A stretch of DNA of 64,000 nt from Crossaster papposus (taxonomy: Eukaryota > Echinodermata > Asteroidea > Velatida > Solasteridae), in assembly GCA_037893245.1 (NCBI GenBank), contig JBAIAA010000075.1, positions 186,001 to 250,000 of the forward strand, read 5' to 3'. The notes beneath the pieces were generated by a model. It was not told the DNA's origin. It ran no database searches and was given only the letters and a program-made list of their open reading frames with translations. Shown piece by piece: positions 1 through 11,900 of the stretch. Within the stretch, counting starts at the first letter, position 1; every line of letters begins with the position of its first letter. The position numbers and the translations under genes are program-made.

Positions 1-400
1 TACGTCTACACTACTCATTTTTGGTGAGCTCTAACAAAATAAATGACATAAACAAGAAAGATATGACTTACAATTACTATTTCTCATGTTCTTTTATGCT
101 ACTTTACTAGCAAAGGGGTGTTAAATTATGTATTTATTAATGTGCAAGTTGCATACTTAAAACTACTCAGTTTTTGTCACACATGTTACGTCCTAACTAG
201 CCTTGCACGCCACCATGTTTTATGAAATATCTAAAAAATAAAATAACTAATGTCACCAAATTTGGTATCATTCAAAAGGTCTTTTTGTAACTCTCTAGTT
301 TCAACCATCATTGACAAGAAAAATAGTTAATTCTTCCCAAGAAAACTAAATCTTATAGGTGAAATGGCAAAATATGCACGTGTCCCAACCTGCTGGAATG
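1..400. other. AT-rich sequence, no gene seen
   Basis: I see no reading frame, RNA gene or clear repeat in this stretch. It is AT-rich flanking DNA running up to the first small TIR-element copy. Confidence 0.5.
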
Positions 401-401
401 A

Positions 402-540
402 CCCATTTACAAACCTCCAAATGTGTACAACAAAAACTGGGTATTTAGATATTTTCAGGCCAAGGCTGGGCCATTGTACTGAAATTTACCCTGATTACGT
501 TTCAGACATTTTGAGGTTTGGAAACTTCTGAAATGTAATT
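402..540 (+). repeat. Small TIR element, copy 1
   Basis: First of four copies of a roughly 140-155 bp repeat. One end reads TTTACAAACCTCCAAATG and the other TTTTGAGGTTTGGAAACTTC, and these ends are imperfect inverted repeats of each other, as in a MITE. The internal tract GGCCAAGGCTGGGCC is conserved among copies. This copy and the trailing tract up to about 604 lie directly outside the left arm of the Penelope-like composite. Confidence 0.6.
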
Positions 541-604
541 GTTGATATGTTTTTGACAATTTTTTTATTTTTTTTTACCTTTTTAATTGTAATGCATTGC
601 TGGT

Positions 605-1285
605 GACACACGTGTAGCTTCCACGGATGTGGTAGCGACCTTTGGGGCCGACAACTTAAGTGATGTTAGGGTCCACATACGGGCATGTTTTGCACTGCGT
701 ACGACCGCAGGGTTCTGTTTTACCCCGGATGTGGTCGAGGTTGTAGGGTGGGCTGCGGATCGTGGATTTGACTAGTTGGTCAGCGATGGATTTATCCCGA
801 CGGTATGCACAGATGAGTGTGGTATCTTTGAAGATTCTTCTGGTAAGAGGTTCTTCTTGGAGGGACTTGAAATGCGTGGCTAAGATGTTTCGAACCTTTA
901 AGTTCCGCGGGTGGAATGTCAACACTAGGGGGTTGCGGGCCGATTGTTGTTTAGGAGGGGTCGGGCGTAGTGCTTGCTGACGGGTAAGGGCGGAGACGCG
1001 CTGCAGAGCGGATGATATGACAGCTTCTGGGTACCCTCTAGAAGTGAAGAACAGCTTCATATGTTGACTTTGCTGCACGAAGTCATCATCTTCACAACAG
1101 ATACGACGCAATCGAAGAAACTGGGAATACGAGATGGAATTCTTGCATTTTCCAGGGTGGGACGATTCATACTGAAGATATAAGTGGGAATCGGTCGGCT
1201 TGTAGTGGATGCTGGTGGACAAGTGATCACCTTTGATGGAGATTGTGATGTCGAGAAAGCTGATGGATGTGTTGCTCACCAGGAC
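605..1285 (-). pseudogene. Penelope-like RT C-terminal part, inverted arm
   Basis: The minus-strand frame from 1312 to 656 covers the post-catalytic part of the reverse transcriptase (motif SFLDITIS, then YKPTDSH and FLRLRRIC). It runs into the cysteine-containing linker (CGRTQCKTCPY) that precedes the GIY-YIG endonuclease. It corresponds almost residue for residue to the plus-strand copy at 2695-3340. It has no RT catalytic core and stops before the endonuclease. It retains a lysine codon where the plus-strand copy has a stop (near 3179), so the two copies have decayed independently. Identity rests on the characteristic C-terminal half of Penelope-like RTs. Confidence 0.75.
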
Positions 1286-3450
1286 GTTTTCCGTATTAGA
1301 GGTGTCATCCATGAACTAAACGGTGAGCTTTATCATGTACTGCATCAAAAGAAAGAGAGAAAAACCAATGCTCTTACCCAGTCCTCGCAGTCTAGATCAC
1401 CCACCAAGCCTGTGTCAAGGTCTCCCACCAACAACCATTTGGTGGTAACTATACCTACAGATTTGCCCCTCGATGTTACTCAACGGTCCGTCCTTCAACG
1501 CGTGCTCAACTTCGTCTCAGTCCAGAGTAATGCCGAGGAATTCACCACAAGAAAAGATGCTGAAGCTTTCTTTTGTCGCCTTCGTCTTAAAGCATTCTTC
1601 ACAACAGACACAGATGAGTCTAAACCAACGGCAATCACACAATCATCATCTGATCCAATTGACAAGATTCCCACCAAGAAGTCTACCTTGTGCCCTCGTA
1701 CTGGCCTCAACAAAACTCTCGATTTAGTGATAGATAACCGCAGACACGAAATAAGTCGTTTGGACTTCTCTACCAAGATCCGCAACCGTAATATTTCGCG
1801 GACTGATCGTTTGGCGCTTGACAGCCTTCAGCGCGACGACAATTTGGTCATCAAGAGAGCAGACAAGGGTGGTCCAACAGTCGTCTGGCGCAAGGACCTG
1901 TATATCGCTGAGGGAGAGCGACAATTATCAGACACAACATCCTACTGCCAAGTTGATCACGATCTCACCGAAAAGCACCAAACTCTCGTCAACAACACTA
2001 TCCGTGAGTCTATTGCTAATGGCGAACTACCAGACAAAGCCGTGAATCTCGTCTCCAAAAACCGGAGAACTGCACGATTCTATCTTCTACCCAAAATTCA
2101 CAAACCTAACAACCCCGGACGACCGATTGTCTCAGCATGTAACTGCCCAACAGAACAAATCTCCAGTTATCTGGATGCAGTCTTGTCCCCCATTGTCCAC
2201 CAACTTCAAACATTCTTCAAAGATTCTTCAAATGCACTCCGCTTGTTTGACGGTTTTCGGTTCCCCGATGGCGTAGCCAAAAATCTTTTCTTAATGGACG
2301 TCAAATCGTTGTACACATCTATCCCACACTCCGACGGTCTGCAAGCAATGAAACACTGCCTTGATCAGCGCGACGAGAAAACCCCCTCAACTCACATCCT
2401 GCTTCGTCTTGTTGAATTGGTGCTCACTCTGAACAACTTTGTCTTCAACGACAAACACTACATACAAACAAAAGGAGTTGCTATGGGCACCCGCATGGGA
2501 CCTTCATATGCGTGTCTGTTCGTCGGCTTCGTGGAAGAAAAAATGCTGCAGGAATACCCGGGACCTAAACCAGTCCTGTTCAAGCGCTATATCGACGATA
2601 TCATCGGGATCTCCACTGAACCTGAATGAGAAATATCCCGCTTTGTTGACTTCGCAAACAATTTCCACCCAGCATTGCAGTTCACGTCCGAGATGAGCAA
2701 CACATCCATCAGCTTTCTCGACATCACAATCTCTATCAAAGGTGATCACTTGTCCACCAGCATCCACTACAAGCCGACCGATTCCCACTCATATCTCCAG
2801 TATGAATCGTCTCACCCTGGAAAATGCAAGAATTCCATCCCGTATTCCCAGTTTCTTCGATTGCGTCGTATCTGTAGTGAAGATGATGACTTCGTGCAGC
2901 AAAGTCAACATATGAAGCTGTTCTTCACTTCTAGAGGGTACCCAGAAGCTGTCATATCATCCGCTCTGCTGCGCGTCTCCGCCCTTACTCGTCAGCAAGC
3001 ACTACGCCCGACCCCTCCTAAACAGCAATCGGCCCGCATCCCCCTTGTGTTGACATTCCACCCGCGGAACTTGAAGGTTCGAAACATCTTAGCCACGTAT
3101 TTTACGTCCCTCCAAGAAGATCCTCTTACCAGCAGAATCTTCAAAGATACCACACTCATCTGTGCATACCATCGGGATTAATCCATCGCTGACCAACTAG
3201 TCAAATCCACGATCTGCAGCACACCCTCCAACCTCGACCACATCCGAGGTAAAACAGAACCCTGCCGTCGTATGCGGTGCAAAACATGCTCGTATGTGGA
3301 CCATAACATCACTTCAGTTGTCGGCCCCAAAGGTCGCTACCACATCCGTGGAAGCTACACGTACGTCACCAGCAATCTGGTTTAAATGCAATAATTTGCC
3401 AACGCTGCAGCCAACTGTACGTAGAAGAAACAAAGCGACGATTGGGGGAT
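1286..3450 (+). pseudogene. Penelope-like reverse transcriptase with GIY-YIG remnant
   Basis: The plus-strand frame starting near the inversion junction gives a reverse transcriptase of the Penelope-like type. Visible motifs are KRADKGG, RFYLLPKIHKP, the palm segment LFLMDVKSLYTSIPH, GVAMGTRMGPSYA, and the catalytic RYIDDIIG (DD at about 2593-2598). A TGA at 2627-2629 and a TAA at 3179-3181 interrupt the frame. Translation resumes in the same frame after each. Near 3384 the frame is lost just before the endonuclease signature, which is recognisable in another frame (CQRCSQLY, then KRRLGDRFRQ). The usual glycine of the YIG-like motif reads as glutamate. A functional protein cannot be made from this copy. 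The first ~35 codons of the open frame (1184-1285) belong to the inverted arm and are not native N terminus. Confidence 0.8.
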
Positions 3451-3459
3451 CGTTTCAGA

Positions 3460-3600
3460 CAAATTTACAAACCTCTAAATGTGTAAAACAAAAACCGGGT
3501 ATTAAGATATTTCCAGGCAAAGGCTGGGCCAATGTACTTAAATGTAATACCCTGATTACGTTTCAGACATTTTGAGGTTTGGAAACTTCTGAAATGTAAT
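3460..3600 (+). repeat. Small TIR element, copy 2
   Basis: Same family as the copy at 402-540 and in the same orientation. It directly abuts the Penelope-like endonuclease remnant. The following T-rich tract up to about 3659 is also shared with the left flank. Confidence 0.6.
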
Positions 3601-3704
3601 TGTTGATATGTTTTTGACAATTTTTTATTTTGTTTTACCTTTTTAATTGTAATGCATTATTTTTTGTTTTTATTTTTTAAATTTGTTTTCTTGTTTTTTT
3701 TTTT

Positions 3705-3776
3705 ATTTCTGTGAAGCGCCTTTAGCATCAATTTGATGGATTTAGCGCTATACAAGACTTCTTTATTATTATTATA
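3705..3776 (+). repeat. LINE-like 3' tail
   Basis: The sequence GAAGCGCCTTTAGCATCAA, then GCGCTATACAAG and a short TTATTATTA microsatellite, is the type of 3' terminus seen on many L2/CR1-clade LINEs. No coding part is attached. Confidence 0.4.
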
Positions 3777-4232
3777 ACATGGACAAATTCATCAACAAAA
3801 ACGATTAATACAAATTGAAGAATACTAAAATGTATTAACTTCTAGCCTATAGTTAACTGCCTTTTGCCAAAATGGCTATGCTTTTTTACTTGGCACCTAA
3901 AATGCCAGGGTTATGTTGATTTATCAGTGAAAGTGCTGATAGACAATTATATGAAAATTACTAGGATGTGGGTCTGTCCATAAATTAGGGGTTCATCTTT
4001 GTGTGTCCTTGTTGCATCTGACATACCGGTAAGATATTTTTGTTTAATTCAGTGCACATTCTTTAAATCCTTCCTCATGTACAAAATGTATACATTTATC
4101 AGAGCGATTACATAAACAAATGTACTTGCCAAAAAAGTTTGAACTCTATATTTCAGTGACACTTGCATGGGAAATGACTATGTCAAGTGCAACCGGGACA
4201 CCAACAAATGTAACACTTTTCGACCCCTCATC

Positions 4233-4387
4233 AACCAGTACATTTCAGACATATTTACAAACCTCCAAATGTGTAAAACAAAAACTGGGTATTTAGATAT
4301 TTTCAGGCCAAGGCTGGGCCATTGTACTGAAATTTACCCTGATTACGTTTCAGACATTTTGAGGTTTGGAAACTTTTGAAATGTAAT
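4233..4387 (+). repeat. Small TIR element, copy 3
   Basis: The most complete copy. It begins ACATTTCAGACATATTTACA and ends with the inverted counterpart TTTGGAAACTTTTGAAATGT. This gives termini of roughly 35 bp with several mismatches. Confidence 0.65.
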
Positions 4388-4698
4388 TGTTGATAGGTTT
4401 TTGACAATTTTTTTTTTTTACTTTTTTTACCATTTTTACTGGCACCTAAAATGCCAGGGTTATTGTTTATTTATCAGTGAAAGTGCCGATAGACAATTAT
4501 AAGAAAATTACTAGGATATGGGTCTGTCCATAAATTAGGGGTTCATTTTTGTGTGTCCCTGTTTCATCTGACATAAAATGTACAGATTGTGTATTACAGT
4601 GACACTTGCATGGGTATGAAGATGTCAAGTGTAATCGGGACACCAACAAATGTAACACTTTTGGATCCCTTGTTAATGTAAGATTCCTCATCAACCAG

Positions 4699-4855
4699 TA
4701 CATTTCAGACATTTACAAACCTCAATGTTTGAAACAAAAAACGTGTATTTAGACATTTTCAGGCCAAAGCTGGGCCAATGTTATGTAATTTGTATGTAAT
4801 ACAAGGATTTTGTTTCAGACATTTTGAGGTTTGGAAACTTCTGAAAGGAAGCTTA
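4699..4855 (+). repeat. Small TIR element, copy 4
   Basis: Diverged copy in the second unit of the local tandem duplication. The termini ACATTTCAGACATTTACAAA and GAGGTTTGGAAACTTCTGAA are recognisable. Confidence 0.6.
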
Positions 4856-4870
4856 CATTAAAGACATTTA

Positions 4871-6060
4871 AAAATGTCTGAATTATAATCTCCTCTTACG
4901 TTTTATATATTTAATGTCTGAAAAGTAAGCCTATAGTTAACATTTCAGACATTTTGTCATTTAAGGGCAAATGATTCCAATCCCAAACCATTTTTTTTTT
5001 TTCTCACATCCAGGATTGTACACGGCTTTAATACACAACACAACACAGCACTGAAATTGAATAAGATTAGGAACTTGGTCACCGTGTCATGTTGTTGTGA
5101 TTAATTGACAATTGTGTATTGATGCCTGACAGAACAAAACTCATAGGGGATTAGTCCAAGTAGAGGAAGTTTCTGCCCACAATTTATTTTTTAAGTATCG
5201 ACTTCATGGTTTTTAGTTATTTGAAAAACAGTCAGACCGATATTTTTTAGTGACACCCTGTATAAAAGCAAATAATGGGTTCCCTCCCAGTTGAGCAATA
5301 CATTGTAAATAATGTTAATATTGTTATCATGATCTCTTAGATTTCACAGCAAAAGTCATAATACAGGTCTTAATAATGAATATATCTTGCTTGCCTCAAA
5401 GAAATTGTCACATCAATGTAAACTTTAATATGGCCTATTACATATAGGTACAGTCAACTATTGTTAATACAAACTCAGCCGGTGTCGTATGAGATTTAGA
5501 CTCCTGTGAAAATCTTACTTCTTTTTCATATTATTGCTGAAACCCTCTCATTTCTCCGGTCACTCCTAATTATCATGATCATCACTTACATGTATTTTTA
5601 AAGCTTGCGCAATACTACCAATGAGTCCGTATTTCATAGTCTGAAATTCATGCTGTGGTTGGGGGTTGCTGCAACCTTCAAACTCCCTGTAGTCGGGGTA
5701 CAGTCAACGACCATTGAGGCATTTCTTCATGTGAGAGACAATGTTTTAGGTTTTTAGTGGGCTCCAGTTCCTCTAATTATTTTGAAATGAAATGTACTGT
5801 GCGAACGACAAATAATGAATCGCCTCCAGTGTTAGTTCGCGACCAAATAAATGCGATTTCAGCTTTAAAAAATGCCTTGGATTGAAAATTAGAAAATATA
5901 AAGTCTGACACTTACATGTAGGATGGAGCTGCAGCGTTAACTATATAGAGTACTGCACAAAAACCTTAGTTTGGCCACTGTTTTAGGCTTTGTATTCTAA
6001 GATCCTTCTTTAAAATGCAATGAGGCATGACCTACCTAAAATACGGATTGGTGTTTTGGG
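4871..6060. other. No gene seen
   Basis: AT-rich unique sequence. No coding frame with recognisable similarity and no RNA gene was found. Confidence 0.5.
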
Positions 6061-6064
6061 AGAA

Positions 6065-7010
6065 TTTGAGCCATCCATTCATATGATTGTCAATCTACTG
6101 TAACTTTGTACTTTGTACTGTTTCTTTGCCTTCTTCGGCGCATATTTTGACGCATTCTTCGACACATTCCTCAAATTATTTGAATTCTTCGTACCATTTT
6201 TCAATGCATTCTCTTTGAATTCTGCAAATTCTTTTTTGAATTTTCTGAATTCTTCTTGGAATTCTTTAAATTCTGCAAATATGTGAATTAATGTTTGACG
6301 TATTATTTGACACATGTTTAGATACATTCTTAGACGCATATTCTTAGCATCCTTCTTTGAATTCTTCCCATTGACCCATTTTCATATGACTTCTTTACAC
6401 TTTTGGAGTTCTTCACATTCTTATTATAATTTGTATTTGCATTTTTATTCGCATTCTTAGTTTTGACGCATTCTTTGCATTCTGAGGCATTCTTCGCATT
6501 TTTCAAATATTTTATATTTTTTAGTATTTTTCGTATTCTTTAAGGTATTTTGAGACACATTCTTTGACGTGTTCAACGCAGTACACGACACAATCTTCTA
6601 TGCATTCTTTTATGCAATCTTTGACTCATTCTTCGACACGATCTTTTACACATTCTTTAGTGCATTTTTTTCGTCTTCTTCGCATTTTGTTTTGAATTAT
6701 TCCCATGCTTTGAATTCTTAAAAATCTTTTTCGCTTTTTTTGTATTCTTATTCTTATTCTTTTATGATTTTTATATGCATTCTTATTCGCCTTCTTTGTA
6801 TTTTTGGCAATAGGTTGCATCTTTTTTCCGCGTTTTAATTAGAATTCTTTGAATTCTTTGCTTTCATCAAAATTCCTCACATCTGCGAATTCTTTACATT
6901 TTTTGTCATATTCTTTTGCGCATTCATGGATAAATTCTGCGAAATCTTTTGCGAATTCTTCCGCGATTTCTTCTGCAATTTCTCCTGCGAATTCATTGCG
7001 AATTCATTGC
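6065..7010. repeat. Degenerate ATTCTTTG/GACGCATTC-type repeat zone
   Basis: About 950 bp built from loosely repeated words such as ATTCTTTGACGCATTC, TTCGACACATTC and GAATTCTT, without a fixed period. The same words reappear as regular spacers inside the satellite (for example GACGCATTTTTTGACGCATTC near 9620, 10495, 11348 and 13205). The zone grades into the clean 11-bp array at its right end. Confidence 0.6.
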
Positions 7011-7193
7011 GAATTCAATGCGAATTCAATGCGATTTTTAATGCGATTTTTAATGGGAATTCAATGGGAATTCAATGGGAATTCAATGGGAATTCAATGG
7101 GAATTCAATGGGAATTCAATGGGAATTCAATGGGAATTCAATGGGAATTCAATGCGAATTCAATGCGAATTCAATGCGAATTCAATGAATTAA
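7011..7193. repeat. 11-bp satellite, GAATTCAATGG variant
   Basis: Tandem 11-bp units, first GAATTCAATGC and then GAATTCAATGG, each with an EcoRI site. This is the outermost block of the satellite family that fills 9.1-14.7 kb. Confidence 0.9.
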
Positions 7194-7296
7194 TCTTTGA
7201 CGTATTCTTTGACGCATTTTTAGATGTGGGAAGTCGCCCGCGGGAAATCGCCCCGCGGAAAATGCCCCAAGGGAAATTGCCCCACGGGAAATCGGT
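7194..7296. repeat. GC-rich boundary cassette, copy 1
   Basis: About 105 bp ending in degenerate 15-bp steps of the form GGAAATCGCCCCACG. Nearly the same cassette, extended by further steps, occurs at 14219-14392. The two cassettes bracket the satellite complex. Confidence 0.75.
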
Positions 7297-8925
7297 AGTT
7301 CCCCCCCCCGCGACAAGTCCCCCCCCGCGACAAGTCCCCCCCCCCCCGCGACAAGTCCCCCCCCCCCCGCGACAATTCCCCCTCGCGACAAGTCCCCCCT
7401 CGCGACAATTCCCCCCCGCGACAAGTCCCCCCTCGCGACAAGTCCCCCCTCGCGACAAGTCCCCCCCTCATTTTAAGTTCCCCCCTCGTTTTAAGTTCCC
7501 CCCTCGTTTTAAGTCCCCCCCCCCTCGTTTTAAGTCCCCCCATCGTTTTAAGTCCCCCCCTCGTTTTAAGTCCCCCCTCGCGACAAGTCCCCCCTCTCGC
7601 GACAAGTCCCCCCCCTCGCGACAAGTTCCCCCTCGCGACAAGTCCCCCCCTCGTTTTAAGTCCCCCCTCGTTTTAAGTCCCCCCTCGTTTCAAGTCCCCC
7701 CCTCGTTTTAAGTCCCCCCTCGTTTTAAGTCCCCCCCTCGTTTTAAGTCCCCCCCACGTTTTAAGTCCCCCCCTCGCGACAAGTCCCCCCCTCGCGACAA
7801 GTCCCCCCCTCGCGACAAGTCCCCCCCTCGCGACAAGTCCCCCCCTCGCGACAAGTCCCCCCCTCGCGACAAGTCCCCCCCTCGCGACAAGTCCCCCCTC
7901 GCGACAAGTCCCCCCTCGCGACAAGTCCCCCCTCGCGACAAGTCCCCCCTCGCGACAAGTCCCCCCTCGCGACAAGTCCCCCCTCGCGACAAGTCCCCCC
8001 TCGCGACAAGTCCCCCCTCGCGACAAGTTCCCTTGTCGCGAGGGGGGACTTGTCGCGAGGGGGGACTTGTCGCGAGGGGGGACTTGTCGCGGGGGGGGAC
8101 TTGTCGCGGGGGGGGACTTGTCGCGAGGGGGGACTTGTCGCGAGGGGGGACTTGTCGCGAGGGGGAACTTGTCGCGACAAGTCCCCCCTCGCGACAAGTC
8201 CCCCCTCGCGACAAGTCCCCCCTCGCGACAAGTCCCCCCTCGCGACAAGTCCCCCCTCGCGACAAGTCCCCCCTCGCGACAAGTCCCCCCTCGCGACAAG
8301 TCCCCCCTCGCGACAAGTCCCCCCTCGCGACAAGTCCCCCCTCGCGACAAGTCCCCCCTCGCGACAAGTCCCCCCTCGCGACAAGTCCCCCCTCGCGACA
8401 AGTCCCCCCTCGCGACAAGTCCCCCCTCGCGACAAGTCCCCCCTCGCGACAAGTCCCCCCTCGCGACAAGTCCCCCCTCGCGACAAGTCCCCCCCTCGCG
8501 ACAAGTCCCCCCCTCGCGACAAGTCCCCCCCTCGCGACAAGTCCCCCCTCGCGACAAGTCCCCCCTCGCGACAAGTCCCCCCCCGCGACAAGTCCCCCCC
8601 CGCGACAAGTCCCCCCTCGCGACAAGTCCCCCCTCGCGACAAGTCCCCCCTCGCGACAAGTCCCCCCTCGCGACAAGTCCCCCCTCGCGACAAGTCCCCC
8701 CTCGCGACAAGTCCCCCCTCGCGACAAGTCCCCCCTCGCGACAAGTCCCCCCTCGCGACAAGTTCCCCCTCGCGACAAGTCCCCCCTCGCGACAAGTCCC
8801 CCCTCGCGACAAGTCCCCCCTCGCGACAAGTCCCCCCTCGCGACAAGTCCCCCCTCGCGACAAGTCCCCCCTCGCGACAAGTCCCCCCTCGCGACAAGTC
8901 CCCCCTCGCGACATGTCCCCCTCGG
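7297..8925. repeat. 17-bp satellite array (C-rich strand on plus)
   Basis: About 95 units of ACAAGTCCCCCCTCGCG. Some units have an extra C (18 bp), and a run of variants replaces CGCGAC with CGTTTTA (7470-7770). Each standard unit contains a TCGCGA site and a six-base C run. Units are almost identical over long stretches. Frames across it are open on both strands because the unit lacks stop codons, and this is not taken as coding. Confidence 0.95.
8036..8176 (-). repeat. Inverted patch inside the 17-bp array
   Basis: About eight units run in the opposite direction (CTTGTCGCGAGGGGGGA). The junctions CAAGTTCCCTTG and CTTGTCGCGACAAG are palindromic, as expected for a local inversion or template switch. 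Confidence 0.9.
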
Positions 8926-11900
8926 ACATGTCCGATGATGTCCGATGATGTCCGATGATGTCCGATGATGTCCGATGATGTCCGATGATGTCCGATGATG
9001 TCCGATGATGTCCGATGATGGCCGATGATGGCCGATGATGGCCGATGATGGCCGATGATGGCCGATGATGTCCGATGATGTCCGATGATGTCCGATGATG
9101 TCCGATGATGTCCGATGATGTCCGATGATGTCCGATGATGTCCGATGATGGCGAATTCAATGCGAATTCAATACGAATTCAATACGAATTCAATGCGAAT
9201 TCAATGCGAATTCAATGCGAATTCAATGCGAATTCAATGCGAATTCAATGCGAATTCAATGCGAATTCAATGCGAATTCAATGCGAATTCAATGCGAATT
9301 CAATGCGAATTCAATGCGAATTCAATGCGAATTCAATGCGAATTCAATGCGAATTCAATGCGAATTCAATGCGAATTCAATGCGAATTCAATGCGAATTC
9401 AATGCGAATTCAATGCGAATTCAATGCGAATTCAATGCGAATTCAATGCGAATTCAACGCGAATTCAATGCGAATTCAATGCGAATTCAATGCGAATTCA
9501 ATGCGAATTCAATGCGAATTCAACGCGAATTCAACGCGAATTCAACGCGAATTCAACGCGAATTCAACGCGAATTCAACGCGAATTCAATGCGAATTCAA
9601 TGCGAATTCAATGCGAATTCTTTGACGCATTTTTTGACGCATTCAATGCGAATTCAATGCGAATTCAATGCGAATTCAACGCGAATTCAACGCGAATTCA
9701 ACGCGAATTCAACGCGAATTCAACGCGAATGATGATGTCCGATGATGTCCGATGATGTCCGATGATGTCCGATGATGTCCGATGATGTCCGATGATGGCC
9801 GATGATGGCCGATGATGGCCGATGATGGCCGATGATGTCCGATGATGTCCGATGATGTCCGATGATGTCCGATGATGTCCGATGATGTCCGATGATGTCC
9901 GATGATGTCCGATGATGTCCGATGATGGCGAATTCAATGCGAATTCAATACGAATTCAATACGAATTCAATGCGAATTCAATGCGAATTCAATGCGAATT
10001 CAATGCGAATTCAATGCGAATTCAATGCGAATTCAATGCGAATTCAATGCGAATTCAATGCGAATTCAATGCGAATTCAATGCGAATTCAATGCGAATTC
10101 AATGCGAATTCAATGCGAATTCAATGCGAATTCAATGCGAATTCAATGCGAATTCAATGCGAATTCAATGCGAATTCAATGCGAATTCAATGCGAATTCA
10201 ATGCGAATTCAATGCGAATTCAATGCGAATTCAATGCGAATTCAATGCGAATTCAATGCGAATTCAATGCGAATTCAATGCGAATTCAATGCGAATTCAA
10301 TGCGAATTCAATGCGAATTCAATGCGAATTCAATGCGAATTCAACGCGAATTCAATGCGAATTCAATGCGAATTCAATGCGAATTCAACGCGAATTCAAT
10401 GCGAATTCAACGCGAATTCAACGCGAATTCAACGCGAATTCAACGCGAATTCAACGCGAATTCAATGCGAATTCAATGCGAATTCAATGCGAATTCTTTG
10501 ACGCATTTTTTGACGCATTCAATGCGAATTCAATGCGAATTCAATGCGAATTCAATGCGAATTCAACGCGAATTCAACGCGAATTCAACGCGAATTCAAC
10601 GCGAATTCAACGCGAATTCAACGCGAATTCAACGCGAATTCAACGCGCATTCAACGCGCATTCAACGCGAATTCAACGCGAATTCAACGCGAATTCAACG
10701 CGAATTCAACGCGAATTCAACGCGAATTCAATGGGAATTCAATGGGAATTCAATGGGAATTCAATGGGAATTCAATGGGAATTCAATGCGAATTCAATGC
10801 GAATTCAATGCGAATTCAATGCGAATTCAACGCGAATTCAATGGGAATTCAATGGGAATTCAACGCGAATTCAACGCGAATTCAACGCGAATTCATCATG
10901 TCCGATGATGTCCGATGATGTCCGATGATGTCCGATGATGTCCGATGATGTCCGATGATGTCCGATGATGTCCGATGATGTCCGATGATGTCCGATGATG
11001 TCCGATGATGTCCGATGATGGCCGATGATGTCCGATGATGGCCGATGATGGCCGATGATGGCCGATGATGGCCGATGATGGCCGATGATGTCCGATGATG
11101 TCCGATGATGTCCGATGATGGCGAATTCAATGCGAATTCAATGCGAATTCAATGCGAATTCAATGCGAATTCAATGCGAATTCAATGCGAATTCAATGCG
11201 AATTCAATGCGAATTCAATGCGAATTCAACGCGAATTCAACGCGAATTCAACGCGAATTCAACGCGAATTCAACGCGAATTCAACGCGAATTCAACGCGA
11301 ATTCAACGCGAATTCAACGCGAATTCAACGCGAATTCAATGCGAATTCTTTGACGCATTTTTTGACGCATTCAATGCGAATTCAATGCGAATTCAATGCG
11401 AATTCAATGCGAATTCAACGCAAATTCAACGCAAATTCAACGCAAATTCAACGCGCATTCAACGCGAATTCAACGCGAATTCAACGCGAATTCAACGCGA
11501 ATTCAACGCGAATTCAACGCGAATTCAACGCGAATTCATCATGTCCGATGATGTCCGATGATGTCCGATGATGTCCGATGATGGCCGATGATGGCCGATA
11601 TTGGCCGATATTGGCCGATGATGTCCGATGATGTCCGATGATGTCCGATGATGTCCGATGATGTCCGATGATGTCCGATGATGTCCGATGATGGCGAATT
11701 CAATGCGAATTCAATGCGAATTCAACGCGAATTCAACGCGAATTCAACGCGAATTCAACGCGAATTCAACGCGAATTCAACGCGAATTCAACGCGAATTC
11801 AACGCGCATTCAACGCGCATTCAACGCGAATTCAACGCGAATTCAACGCGAATTCAATGCGAATTCAATGCGAATTCAATGCGAATTCAATGCGAATTCA

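Larger units (their letters stand above)
605..3450. mobile_element. Penelope-like retroelement, inverted composite
   Basis: The left part (about 605-1285) is the reverse complement of about 2695-3385, so the 3' coding part of the element is present twice, head to head, around a single 5' part. Penelope-like elements are known for partial duplicated copies in direct or inverted order. Outside both ends lies the same roughly 200-bp sequence in direct orientation (about 405-604 and 3464-3659). Both arms are degraded, so the element is inactive. Confidence 0.75.
3885..4870 (+). repeat. Tandem duplication of a ~540-bp segment
   Basis: The segment from about 3892 (GGCACCTAAAATGCCAGGG) to about 4430 recurs from about 4440 to 4870 with small indels. 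Each unit carries one copy of the small TIR element. The units differ enough that the duplication is not recent. Confidence 0.65.

Noticed and set aside
7220-9160. Long frames on both strands across the 17-bp array (up to 495 codons)
   Set aside because: Same cause: the 17-bp unit is stop-free on both strands. The peptides are pure repeats such as SRGGTCREGG.
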